In this document: positions 24,615 to 32,428 of the stretch, piece after piece
Position numbering within the stretch: position 1 is the stretch's first letter
Layout of the letters: every line of letters begins with the position of its first letter
Assembly: GCA_964467925.1 (NCBI GenBank)
Contig: CAYXSX010000002.1
Location: 62,001-126,000 of the forward strand
From: CAYXSX01 sp964467925
Lineage (GTDB): Bacteria > Pseudomonadota > Alphaproteobacteria > Micavibrionales > Micavibrionaceae
Direction: 5' to 3'
Length of the DNA: 64,000 nt
The notes under the pieces: generated by a model
Told to the model about the DNA's origin: nothing
The model's input: the letters and a program-made list of their open reading frames with translations, nothing else
Databases searched by the model: none
Made by a program: the position numbers and the translations under genes

Positions 24615-25448
24615 GTGAATATCGTAATTTCTGATAAATCTTTACTTTCGGATACTAAGAACGGGTTTGTGCTGGATTTTGGCCCGGAAATGCAAGGGCT
24701 TTCACCCAATCATGGCGCGGATTACGTACCGCCCGTGCCACCAAGTTTGGCGGGAAACTCAAGAGCTTGGGAAAAACCTTCCCCCAGGGATAGATTTTCT
24801 GCCCCTGTCTCGATCGGCTCTTTTTCTATGGCAGATGGACTAGAGGGCGTGAAATTTGGACAGTATATTATTAAAGCAATCGGTAAAAATCATGCAGCCT
24901 TGCCTTCATCGCTGGCGTTTTTGTTGCCTGTTGTAGATGCTGCCTGCCGTGATGCGCTAAATCTGTATGGGAGGGCGCGCTTTACACGTTCTTCTATTAC
25001 TCTTGCTGCCCGTCATCAGATTGTGGCACCCGCCATGGCCCAGAGACCGGAAGCTGGAGGTTGGCACGACCACCGGGAAGATGGAGAACGCCATAAACCC
25101 GACGTCGATCTGATTTATTGTTTTACAACCGCGATGTCTACCGAATTTCTGGCGAAAGACGGTACGGTGAAAGCTGCTGCGCCCGGCAGTCTGGCCCGCT
25201 TTGGCGCTGAAGCTGTTCATCGCTCGCCAGTGAATGATACAGGATTCCCTTTAAGACGTCTTTGGGGCGTTGTGGTGACACATCCCGATGCACGCCCTAC
25301 AAATCAGGAAGCGGCACCTTTGGCCTATGCCGAGCCCGGTTCTGACAGATTCCTTGCCGCCGTTGCTCGGGCGCGCGCATCTTTACAAAATAATATTATG
25401 CGTTTCACCCCCCATGAAGCGGAGCCTGTTTTAGGCTTAGCGGCTTAA
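24615..25448 (+). CDS. Hypothetical protein, possibly a jelly-roll oxygenase-like fold
   Basis: This 277-residue protein begins with GTG. The segment WHDHREDGERHKPDVDLIYCF, later AAPGSLARFGAEAVHRSPVN and PLRRLWGVVV recall the spacing of metal-binding His and the Arg in cupin or 2-oxoglutarate-iron oxygenases, but the canonical HxD is not exact. The resemblance is a suggestion only. The N-terminal 60 residues are Pro/Gly-rich. It lies downstream of the SAM-II-like leader and an unknown gene, and a terminator follows its stop. Confidence 0.6.
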   Translation: MNIVISDKSLLSDTKNGFVLDFGPEMQGLSPNHGADYVPPVPPSLAGNSRAWEKPSPRDRFSAPVSIGSFSMADGLEGVKFGQYIIKAIGKNHAALPSSLAFLLPVVDAACRDALNLYGRARFTRSSITLAARHQIVAPAMAQRPEAGGWHDHREDGERHKPDVDLIYCFTTAMSTEFLAKDGTVKAAAPGSLARFGAEAVHRSPVNDTGFPLRRLWGVVVTHPDARPTNQEAAPLAYAEPGSDRFLAAVARARASLQNNIMRFTPHEAEPVLGLAA

Positions 25449-25501
25449 AAGCCAGCTTGGCAATGCCCTAAATTAGAGAACCGATTAATCCGATACAGCT
25501 T

Positions 25502-25549
25502 AATAAACCCCGCGCTCTGTTCGAACGCGGAGTTTATTGCTTCTTTTTA
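25502..25549 (+). terminator. Intrinsic terminator after 25448
   Basis: AATAAAC...CCGCG pairs with CGCGG...GTTTATT, leaving one mismatch, and is followed by GCTTCTTTTTA. It separates two convergent genes and may serve both, as the left flank also has A-rich bases. Confidence 0.7.
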
Positions 25550-26767
25550 GGTAAGATGTCTTCCCAGCTCGCTGGCGGTCGCCTCTGCTTTGGGAATATA
25601 TCCAATGGCGGCATGCTCGGGTCTGAACTCCACGGCTACGCTTTCCGCACTTCTTAATGCTTCTTTACTAATCCCGAAACGTTCTGCGGCAGAACCGTTA
25701 ATTACGGCGATTTGCAGCAAGCCTTCCCCGTCCGGTTCAAAACGCAGGGTGTCATCTTCGTCGCCCTTTACGGCTCTTTGGTAGTCCGGCCAGATTCCCG
25801 TCGAGCCTCTGGAGAGGTTAATTTGTCCCTCCCCTTTATCGAACATGCTTTTACCAAGTCCCAACACGATGCTCGTATCGTTAATGGTCACGACCAGTTG
25901 CTGGTTGCGCAGTTCCGGCGCCAGGTCACCAGGCCGTATGTTCAACTTGAGGTTACCGTGCGTGTCCACACGAACAACGCGTGGGGTTTTTGAAATATCT
26001 GACACATGCTCGAGAGAAAGTTTTTTCTCGGTATCGACTACACCCAGTTCACTGAGCAACGCTTTACGTTCTTCTACGGAAAGGCCCGCCTTCCATTTCC
26101 TTTCATTGGCTTTAGCACGTATCTGATGGGTTAGAACAACAGCATATGGCGGGAAGAAGTCGCGGGAGCGGAACTGGCTGCCGTGGGTCTGTACGTTTGC
26201 CTTGTACAATTCAAGCTCACCACGCTCGATCAAATCGCGGAAAAACGTAAAGCTTTCTTCGCCTACGGCGGCGACCAGCGTGCCATTGGGCAACATGCCG
26301 GTATAGACATCCTCTCCCTTATTATTGTCATTCACCCCGCGCTGCTTTTTACGCGGGGCGCAATTTAGGACCAAGATATTACCGGGACCACGGGCGGTAT
26401 GGCGTGACAACTGGGCGATATCGAGTGCACCAGCTATGCTGTCCTGTGCTGGTGTATCGAGGTAAATCAGCTCTGGCGGGGATTCTTCGGCCAGCGCGGA
26501 AACGATGGCGCGGAAATCCTTCAGGCTTTTTTCAATCTCTCCTTTGGCGAGATCATCATCCTGTCCGCCGTTATCGCTGATATAGGTGATGGTAAAGGCG
26601 TTACCGGGAATGATGCCGGATTTTTCATTAAATACATGAGCCAGAAGGCCTCCCTTGGCTGCATAAGCCGCCTTGAGCTCTTCAATATACTCTGTGCCCA
26701 CGAAACTGGCTTGGTCCAATAAATCGCGATGCGGGTTTGGTTGTTCAGGTTGTTTTTCCTGTGTCAT
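25547..26767 (-). CDS. SAM hydroxide adenosyltransferase (DUF62/SAM_HAT) family relative
   Basis: The 406-residue protein follows the layout of DUF62 enzymes, which hydrolyse S-adenosylmethionine to adenosine and methionine. Matches include the start FTITYISDNGG, the strand NILVLNCAPRKK where family members have VAVVDPGVG, the FRSRDFFPPYAVVL motif (family GRDIFAP), THGNLKLNI (family FGNLxTNI) and the C-terminal GLLQIAVINGSAAERFG. The canonical Asp of DPGVG is not kept, so activity may be altered. The ATG follows TTTGGAGAACAGAA. A SAM-II-like leader and promoter lie directly upstream, consistent with SAM control. It is convergent with the other leader-controlled genes. Confidence 0.72.
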   Translation of the reverse strand: MTQEKQPEQPNPHRDLLDQASFVGTEYIEELKAAYAAKGGLLAHVFNEKSGIIPGNAFTITYISDNGGQDDDLAKGEIEKSLKDFRAIVSALAEESPPELIYLDTPAQDSIAGALDIAQLSRHTARGPGNILVLNCAPRKKQRGVNDNNKGEDVYTGMLPNGTLVAAVGEESFTFFRDLIERGELELYKANVQTHGSQFRSRDFFPPYAVVLTHQIRAKANERKWKAGLSVEERKALLSELGVVDTEKKLSLEHVSDISKTPRVVRVDTHGNLKLNIRPGDLAPELRNQQLVVTINDTSIVLGLGKSMFDKGEGQINLSRGSTGIWPDYQRAVKGDEDDTLRFEPDGEGLLQIAVINGSAAERFGISKEALRSAESVAVEFRPEHAAIGYIPKAEATASELGRHLT

Positions 26768-26851
26768 TTCTGTTCTCCAAAGTTAATAGCGCCCCTTTTC
26801 AGGGCATAAAGTTTTTACAAAATCCTTTGGGAAAGAAATTCCTGAGATCAG

Positions 26852-26980
26852 GAAGAGCCTCGCCCGCCGGGTGTCCAGTTATGGAGACCACAGCGGCGGA
26901 AATGTTTGAATTTCCTTAGGGCTGTGGCGCTTTAGCTTTGGTGACGCGGTGCAAGCTAGACCATCAAATGCCGCGATTGC
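26852..26980 (-). ncRNA. SAM-II-like riboswitch leader, copy 2
   Basis: On the minus strand, P1 is formed by CGCGG (26971-26975) and CCGCG (26945-26949), with ATTTGATGGTC, TTGCA and ACCAAAGCTAAAG in order. The hairpin CCACAG/CTGTGG (26922-26927 with 26888-26893) carries an inner GGAAA/TTTCC stem. Copies 1 and 2 share most bases in the aptamer and in the later TCTCCA...ACCCGGCGGGC block, but differ in the inner stem while keeping pairing. It lies about 120 bases before the ATG of the SAM_HAT-like gene. Confidence 0.72.
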
Positions 26981-26998
26981 CGTTAAGCAATACTTATT

Positions 26999-27027
26999 TC
27001 GTATAATATTATGCCTATTTTTGTCAA
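26999..27027 (-). promoter_or_regulatory. Promoter of the second SAM-II-like leader
   Basis: On the minus strand a perfect TTGACA (27022-27027) is followed after 16 bases by TATACG, or after 15 by TTATAC. The leader begins about 25 bases further on. Confidence 0.65.
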
Positions 27028-27116
27028 ACCCTTTTCTTGAAAAATTTTCTCCCCTCGCCTTTTTTGCACGGCGCGCTATTTCCCTGTAATGTGATGGGCA
27101 AGAAAGGGAAGCGGCC

Positions 27117-28574
27117 ATGTCCGATGTAAACGCGAAAGACACCACCCGCATTAACGGCGAGGATGACGTCTGGCACCTGTATCAGGGCGTCGGTGCGGGC
27201 AATGCCAAGACGGGCATCGAAGTCGAGATGGGGTTTTTCGACCCCGCCAGCCCGACCCTTAAAACCATGAGCGTGGCGCAAAACAAAGTGGTCAAAAACG
27301 CCGCCGCTGCCGCGCATCCGGGGAACTGGGTGAATAACGAGCCCTCTTCGGAAACGTTGGAGGTTAGCTCGATCGCGGGCGGGCCGGATGATCTTCGCGC
27401 CGTGATGGACGATACCAATAAAAAAATCCGCATTCTTACCGAAAAGGCGGCGGGTGTTGGTCTGAAGCGTTCGTATTTTCAGGAACTGCCCGAAAAGCCC
27501 TACACATACCTGCTCGAAAACCTGATGGACGTACCGCGCTATCAGGCATTTTTCGGCCCGCCTAGAGCCGATATGCAGGGCTTTGCCGCCTATTTCACCG
27601 TCTGTAAATCGACGCAGGTCTCGGTCAGCTACGAAAACCCCGATCAGCTTCTGGGTCATATCCGCCGCTTATACCTGCTCGCCCCGTTCCTGTTCCTGAT
27701 TACCGATAATTCCTCCGGCTTTGCTGAAGGCAAGCGGTTCAAGGGCCATAGCGGCATGTATTACCGCCATATCGGCCTTTTGGAGGGGCGCGGCGGCGTG
27801 CCGCCCTACATCTTCACCGCGCAAAACGGTGAGGCGTTTATTCGCGCGCATATCAACCACGTGATGAACAATCCGCTTTACGTGTATTACGACGAAAACG
27901 GCGACATGCAGCGTGTGCCCGCGGGCCAGTGGACGAGTTTTAATGAATTGCGGGAGCGCGGCCTTAACACGGCCACGAATTACTATTTCGCCCAAACCGT
28001 GCTCTGGCCGGATGTGAAAGTCGCGGCCCTGCGCGATGCCAACGACAATATTTTCGGCCATCGTTACGAGGCCCGCATGCTCGGCGTCGGCGCGCATCAG
28101 CATCAAACATCGCAACTCATCGTAGGCGCGCTGGCCTTTAACCCTGAATTTGCCGCCGGCGTGGACCGCCTGCTCGCCGAATACGGGCTGGATTTAAGCG
28201 ATTCCGCCTGTACTGCGCATGTATTGGAGGAATCTTATAATGCCGCCCGCAATCACGGCGGCAAATATCTGAACGTGACCTACGGTGCCGGCGTGATGGC
28301 GGATTTCGCGCGTGAATTCGCCGACCTAATCGAAAAGGCTTATGTAGGGCAAGGTTTCGACGATGAACTCCTCCCCCTGCTCACCATCTGCCGCACGGGC
28401 TGTACGGATGCCAAAGTCAATGCCCGCCTCTTCCCCACGCTCGATGAAGCTTTAGATTTCCAGCGTTCCTACGATCCCGCCATCCTCGAAAACCCCAATA
28501 TCTGCGCCAAGCTGCTCTTCGAAAAAGAGCTCAAATCCACTGGCGCCGACTGCCACCAAAGCGCCCAATTTTAA
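27117..28574 (+). CDS. Glutamate-cysteine ligase (GCS2)-like protein
   Basis: The 485-residue protein matches the overall layout of GCS2-type glutamate-cysteine ligases, which form gamma-glutamylcysteine from Glu, Cys and ATP for glutathione synthesis. The start TGIEVEMGFFD is the family G-E-x-E strand. STQVSVSYENPDQLLGHIRR followed by LAPFLFLITDNSSGFAEGKR corresponds to the family segment TASVQVNLDY...ALFANSPFAEGK. EARMLGVGAHQHQTSQLIV fits the later EvRgaD strand. Divergence is high, so a related peptide ligase is possible. GGGAAG precedes the ATG. It is the last gene of the sulfur-related block before holA. Confidence 0.7.
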   Translation: MSDVNAKDTTRINGEDDVWHLYQGVGAGNAKTGIEVEMGFFDPASPTLKTMSVAQNKVVKNAAAAAHPGNWVNNEPSSETLEVSSIAGGPDDLRAVMDDTNKKIRILTEKAAGVGLKRSYFQELPEKPYTYLLENLMDVPRYQAFFGPPRADMQGFAAYFTVCKSTQVSVSYENPDQLLGHIRRLYLLAPFLFLITDNSSGFAEGKRFKGHSGMYYRHIGLLEGRGGVPPYIFTAQNGEAFIRAHINHVMNNPLYVYYDENGDMQRVPAGQWTSFNELRERGLNTATNYYFAQTVLWPDVKVAALRDANDNIFGHRYEARMLGVGAHQHQTSQLIVGALAFNPEFAAGVDRLLAEYGLDLSDSACTAHVLEESYNAARNHGGKYLNVTYGAGVMADFAREFADLIEKAYVGQGFDDELLPLLTICRTGCTDAKVNARLFPTLDEALDFQRSYDPAILENPNICAKLLFEKELKSTGADCHQSAQF

Positions 28575-28746
28575 CTACAGAGCCCGCCAGAACGCGCAGA
28601 GATGTCTTCTATTTACATGTCATTCCGGCGCATGCCGGAATCCATTCCTCAAACCTCGCCAAGTGGATGAATGGATTACCCGGACAAGCCGGGTAATGAC
28701 GGCTTAGAACATACATCTCTGCGCCCTCTCGCGCCCTCTGTAGTTT
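28570..28746. repeat. Nested palindromes: CTACAGAGC repeat around a GTCATTCC repeat
   Basis: The outer arms are TTTTAACTACAGAGCC...GCAGAGATGT (28570-28605) and ACATCTCTGC...CTCTGTAGTTTA (28713-28746), as at 12984-13156. Inside lies a second palindrome (28619-28700) that starts GTCATTCCGGCG and ends CCGGGTAATGAC. One repeat appears to have landed inside the other. Confidence 0.85.
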
Positions 28747-28808
28747 ACTTTTTCTTGACCGAATCGCCGCATATCGCCACGATAAATTTTCATGCAGGAG
28801 AAAAGAGT

Positions 28809-29003
28809 ATGGTGGAGATTACTGACAAGCAACTTTTTATCTCGTGTCTTGCAATATCACGGGTTATAGATGAATTTGACGAAACATACATTTCTGCTGT
28901 GTTTGACTGCTCATCAGCGGAGCTAGAGAACTTATTAGAAGAGATGGATCAAATCGCTATCCAGCAGGCAAAAAAATATGAAGCTCCAATTTCGTCAGAT
29001 TGA
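28809..29003 (+). CDS. Small hypothetical protein overlapping holA
   Basis: The ATG follows GCAGGAGAAAAGAGT, a strong site. The 64-residue product is acidic and helical (MVEITDKQLFISCLAISRVI, then ELENLLEEMDQIAIQQAKKY). It overlaps the holA start by 26 bases in a different frame, so the two may be translationally linked. No family is recognised. Confidence 0.55.
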   Translation: MVEITDKQLFISCLAISRVIDEFDETYISAVFDCSSAELENLLEEMDQIAIQQAKKYEAPISSD

Positions 29004-29994
29004 AGGATTTGTCAAATCCCCGGACAGGGCCGCGCGCGTGATCTTGGTTTACGGGCCCGATAACGGCTTGATGCGCGAGCGCGCTAAAACCATGGGCCAG
29101 AGCGTTGTTGCGGATATTCACGACCCCTTTAACGTGGCGGTGTTTTCGTCCGACCGGTTGGTAGAAGATACCGCCCTTCTGAGTGATGAGGCCAATGCCG
29201 TTTCCATGATGGGCGGCGACCGTTTGATCCGGGTGGAGGATGCGGGCGATAAACTTACGCCCCAAATCAAAACCTATCTCGAAAACCCCAGTCCGCATAC
29301 GCTGGTGATATTGGAGGCCGGGGAGCTCGGGCCGCGCTCTTCCTTACGCCTGCTCTGCGAAAAAGCCAAGAACGCCGCCGCCCTGCCCTGTTATGTGGAG
29401 GATGAGCGCGATTTAACCCGCCTGATCCGCGATATGCTGGCCGAACATAACCTGACCGTCCAGCCGGACGCTACCAACTGGTTGGCATCTAACATCGCCG
29501 GAAACCGGCAGCGGGCGCGGGCCGAGATCGAAAAGCTTATTACCTATATGGGGCAAGAGGCCTCGCAAGTCACCCTAGAAGACGCTATGGCGGCCTGCGG
29601 CGAGGCAGGGGCGAAAAATTTCGACGATCTAGTTTATGCGGTCGCAGGCCGCCGCGCCGATGTTGCTTTACGCGCCTATGACCAGCTTCTGGGTGAGGGC
29701 GTGGCGTTTGTGGCGATCTTGCGGGCACTGCAAAACCATTTCCGTAAACTGCATCTCACCCGCGCACGGATCGAGGAGGGGTTAAGTCAGGAAGAGGCTG
29801 TCAAAAAACTCGCCCCACCGATCTTCTTCAAACAGGAGCCCGCGTTCAAGGCACAGCTCGGCAGTTGGTCCCTGCCCGCGCTTTCCCAGATTCTTTCCCG
29901 CCTCAACGCGCTGGAGGCGCAATGCAAAACCACCGGCATGCCTGTCGAGACTCTATGTTCTCAAGCCATCCTCGGCATCAGCAAAAGCCGGTAA
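28978..29994 (+). CDS. holA: HolA, DNA polymerase III delta subunit
   Basis: HolA is the clamp-loader subunit that opens the beta clamp. The 338-residue protein has the family start KLQFRQIEGFVKSPDRAARVILVYGPDNGL, LSDEANAVSMMGGDRLIRVEDA, and the AAA+ lid and collar with NFDDLVYAVAGRRADVALRAYDQLL. Its last 14 residues, TLCSQAILGISKSR, are encoded a second time at 30773-30816, after an unknown gene. The usual neighbour lptE is 6 kb upstream. It is convergent with parB. Confidence 0.93.
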   Translation: MKLQFRQIEGFVKSPDRAARVILVYGPDNGLMRERAKTMGQSVVADIHDPFNVAVFSSDRLVEDTALLSDEANAVSMMGGDRLIRVEDAGDKLTPQIKTYLENPSPHTLVILEAGELGPRSSLRLLCEKAKNAAALPCYVEDERDLTRLIRDMLAEHNLTVQPDATNWLASNIAGNRQRARAEIEKLITYMGQEASQVTLEDAMAACGEAGAKNFDDLVYAVAGRRADVALRAYDQLLGEGVAFVAILRALQNHFRKLHLTRARIEEGLSQEEAVKKLAPPIFFKQEPAFKAQLGSWSLPALSQILSRLNALEAQCKTTGMPVETLCSQAILGISKSR

Positions 29995-29996
29995 GT
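29953..29996 (+). repeat. Direct repeat, copy 1: holA 3' end
   Basis: This 44-base stretch is the 3' end of holA through the stop codon. It matches 30773-30816 at 38 of 44 positions; every difference inside the reading frame is synonymous. Confidence 0.9.
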
Positions 29997-30066
29997 CTCT
30001 CCTGCCATATTTAATTGACATATGATTTGAATTTTCTTATCACTCTTACTTGAAAGAGTGTGAAAA

Positions 30067-30732
30067 ATGACCGAAAACTGCACCATTAGAGTCACAAATA
30101 AAGGCATTATTAGAACGTCGGGAACCCTGCTGACGCTATTTAACGGTCTGTCGCTGACGGAGCCTGGAAAAATAGTTCATACCATAGATCAGGCAATACG
30201 TACGCATTTAAATTTAGGCACTTCAAGTGCAGATCAAGGGAGGTTATCGGTTGTCGGCGGAAAAGATGTTCTTAGCGAACGAGAAATAACAGATCGTTTT
30301 CAAATACTTATGGACCTGGCCGCCATGCTGGATGAAGAGGAGTCGTCTGTCTCTACTCGCTATCAGAGGGAAGTGTTCCTTGCTTTTTTCAGGCTTTCTG
30401 GCCTTGAGAATTATAGCACGTCTATAATCAAAGGTGTTTTTACGATAGGTATGCGGCCTTTTCCTAAGGGAGCAGAGCAATTGAATATGCTGAGAGACAT
30501 TCTGATACTGGAAAGCGTCAATCCGATTGGAGAACAAGAAGATCCAACAAAGATAAATCTTGCAAAACTGGATGTCCAAAGAAGTTATTTTCTGCGTGAG
30601 CTTATACTTTCCGTCTTGGAATGGTGTTCTGGGGAAGAGTTGGCGGCGTTGGTGATGACGGGTCCTGCCCAGAGGCGCAAAAATCCCCCTAGCCTGGTGC
30701 TTTTACATCCAGACCCGGACAGCACTCTTTAA
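30067..30732 (+). CDS. Hypothetical protein flanked by the holA-end duplication
   Basis: The 221-residue protein has no recognised family. It appears alpha/beta with helical C-terminus (LDVQRSYFLRELILSVLEWC), and no signal peptide, membrane segment or catalytic motif. It is AT-rich compared with holA. GAAAGAGTGTGAAAA precedes the ATG. It lies between the two copies of the holA 3' end, so it is the likely content of a small integrated segment. No integrase is encoded in it. Confidence 0.65.
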   Translation: MTENCTIRVTNKGIIRTSGTLLTLFNGLSLTEPGKIVHTIDQAIRTHLNLGTSSADQGRLSVVGGKDVLSEREITDRFQILMDLAAMLDEEESSVSTRYQREVFLAFFRLSGLENYSTSIIKGVFTIGMRPFPKGAEQLNMLRDILILESVNPIGEQEDPTKINLAKLDVQRSYFLRELILSVLEWCSGEELAALVMTGPAQRRKNPPSLVLLHPDPDSTL

Positions 30733-30772
30733 TAAAGCAGCCCGGAGATGCGCACATAGCTTCCTTAAAACC

Positions 30773-30816
30773 CTGTGTTCTCAAGCGATTTTAGGCATCA
30801 GCAAAAGTCGGTAAGT
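30773..30816 (+). repeat. Direct repeat, copy 2: displaced holA 3' end
   Basis: This copy would encode TLCSQAILGISKSR and a stop, exactly as holA does. Synonymous changes (for example GCC to GCG, ATC to ATT, CTC to TTA) show both copies were once under coding selection. It is not attached to a holA gene now. Confidence 0.9.
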
Positions 30817-30878
30817 TTATTGCTTTTTCTCATAATACGTGATTAGCTTTCAATTATTATTGTTAGAGGGGGGTATCA

Positions 30879-31082
30879 ATGTCAAAAGCTGAACGGGATG
30901 AAATGAAGGACGGTATTCTTCACGAGTCCGTTATGGGTGCATTTAGATACGGGTTAGCTCAAATGGCTGGGGTTCCGGAAACGCGCATCACAGATGATTT
31001 CATGGATAGTTCTTTTGCTGAAGCGGTATGGGCCCGTAAGGGAAAAAGAGGTTCTGTTCCTGCCGAGCCTCGTTTCGGTTAA
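30879..31082 (+). CDS. Small hypothetical protein
   Basis: This 67-residue protein starts MSKAERDEMKDGILHESVMG after an AGAGGGGGGTATCA site. It is mostly helical and polar, without signal or membrane segment. It lies just outside the holA-end duplication and before a stretch of palindromic repeats. No function is suggested by sequence or context. Confidence 0.5.
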   Translation: MSKAERDEMKDGILHESVMGAFRYGLAQMAGVPETRITDDFMDSSFAEAVWARKGKRGSVPAEPRFG

Positions 31083-31096
31083 AAAATAAAATCCCG

Positions 31097-31345
31097 ATAT
31101 GCATCGCGAAGCCGCAAAGGCGCAAAGCATTCCGGGCTCTTGGCGTCTTCGCGCCTCTGCGTTGATTTTGAATTCTTTGATGTTCTATTTGTCATTCCGA
31201 CGAAAGCCGGAATCTGGTTATTTTGGGCACGAGATCCCGGATCACCAGGCTACGCCGAAGCGAAGCTTCAGCTTCGCCCAGGCGAGAGGCCGGGATGACG
31301 CCTCATTCTTTTTAGATCCTACAGTGCAAGCGCTTCAGGATGACA
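31097..31345. repeat. Cluster of palindromic repeats
   Basis: Three elements adjoin. The first (31097-31165) pairs CGCGAAGCCGCAAAGGCG loosely with GCGTCTTCGCGCC. The second (31191-31300) starts GTCATTCCGACGAAAGCCGG and ends GGCCGGGATGACG with a nested GAAGCTTCAGCTTC. The third (about 31315-31345) reads AGATCCTAC...CTTCAGGATGACAG, like half of the element inside leuS. The cluster lies between two convergent transcription units. Confidence 0.75.
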
Positions 31346-31355
31346 GCAGTGAGAC

Positions 31356-32411
31356 TTAATCCATCAACCTTGCGGAAAGTCTCTGGGGCTGGGCGTCTTC
31401 GTCCCTTGCCGCCGGAGCGCCGGCCACGCTGGCGCCGCGGCGCAAATATTTCAGGATTTCATCTAGCTGGTCGAGCGACTGGAACGCGATTTCCACCTTG
31501 CCGGATTTACCGCTTTCCCTGGCATTGATAAAAACATGCAGGCCCGTTTCCGCCATAAGTGATTGTTCCAAATGGATAACATTTATGTCGCGCTGATCAT
31601 TGCCGGCGGCTGGTTTTTGCTTGGCTGCCATATCCTTGCGCGGTTTTTGCAAATTGGCGGAATCCTCACCCGCCAGTTTTTCGGTCTGGCGTACGCTCAA
31701 ACCGTCTTTGATCACCTTCTCTACCAGCGCGCCGGGGTCTTTCGCGCTTAAAAGGGCGCGGGCGTGTCCGGCGCTGATGGCGTTGACGCGCAAATGCCCC
31801 GCCACGCTTTCCGGCAGCTTCTTCAGGCGCAGCATATTGGTGATATGCGAGCGGGATTTGCCCATGCTTTCAGCCAGTTGTTCCTGCGTCAGGCCAAAAT
31901 TATCGATCAGCGTCTGGTAACCGTCGGCCTCGTCCACCGCGTTTAAATCTTCGCGCTGGAGGTTTTCGATCATCGCGATTTTGAACGCTTCCTCATCTGC
32001 AACGTCCAGAATAATAACCGGGAGCTCGTGCAGCTGCGCCTTTTGCGCGGCGCGCCAACGGCGCTCTCCGGCGATAATGAAATGTATATTTGATCCGTCT
32101 TTCGGCGGACGCACCAACAAAGGTTGCAAAACGCCGTATTTGCGGATGGAAACGGCAAGCTCTTCCAGCGGTTCTTCCGCGAAATAACGCCGCGGCTGGC
32201 CTAACATGGGCTCGATCTGGTCGATGCCCAGCATCTGGCGACCGCGTCCGGTGCTTTTCTCTCCGGCTTCCTGTGTGGGAGAGGCGGGGGAATGGCCCTC
32301 TTCCTCGTCCTCGAACAGGGCGTTAAGCCCGCGTCCCAGACCGCGTTTTTTTGGTTTGAAATCTTCGTCTTGCGCCGCTGCGGCGCTTGTATCGTAGTTT
32401 TGCTCGCTCAT
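31356..32411 (-). CDS. parB: ParB, chromosome partitioning CTPase
   Basis: ParB loads on parS as a CTP-dependent clamp and spreads over nearby DNA to drive origin segregation with ParA. The N-terminal GLGRGLNALF box contacts ParA. The CTP-binding motifs QPRRYF, LVRPP and AGERRWRAAQKA are intact. The helix-turn-helix is LTQEQLAESMGKSRSHITN, and a C-terminal dimerisation region follows. Two adjacent ATG codons (32414, 32411) are possible starts. It lies 17 bases after parA, and five parS sites are visible in the window. Confidence 0.96.
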   Translation of the reverse strand: MSEQNYDTSAAAAQDEDFKPKKRGLGRGLNALFEDEEEGHSPASPTQEAGEKSTGRGRQMLGIDQIEPMLGQPRRYFAEEPLEELAVSIRKYGVLQPLLVRPPKDGSNIHFIIAGERRWRAAQKAQLHELPVIILDVADEEAFKIAMIENLQREDLNAVDEADGYQTLIDNFGLTQEQLAESMGKSRSHITNMLRLKKLPESVAGHLRVNAISAGHARALLSAKDPGALVEKVIKDGLSVRQTEKLAGEDSANLQKPRKDMAAKQKPAAGNDQRDINVIHLEQSLMAETGLHVFINARESGKSGKVEIAFQSLDQLDEILKYLRRGASVAGAPAARDEDAQPQRLSARLMD

Positions 32412-32428
32412 CATGATGTTTTAGGTCT

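Noticed and set aside
23979..27027. Reading the inverted SAM-leader copies as ends of a transposon
   Set aside because: Each copy has a promoter, conserved RNA pairing and a co-oriented gene, and there is no transposase or target duplication; a pair of regulatory leaders explains the data better.
31099..31359. Open frame of 86 codons across the repeat cluster
   Set aside because: It consists of palindromic repeats and has no ribosome site.
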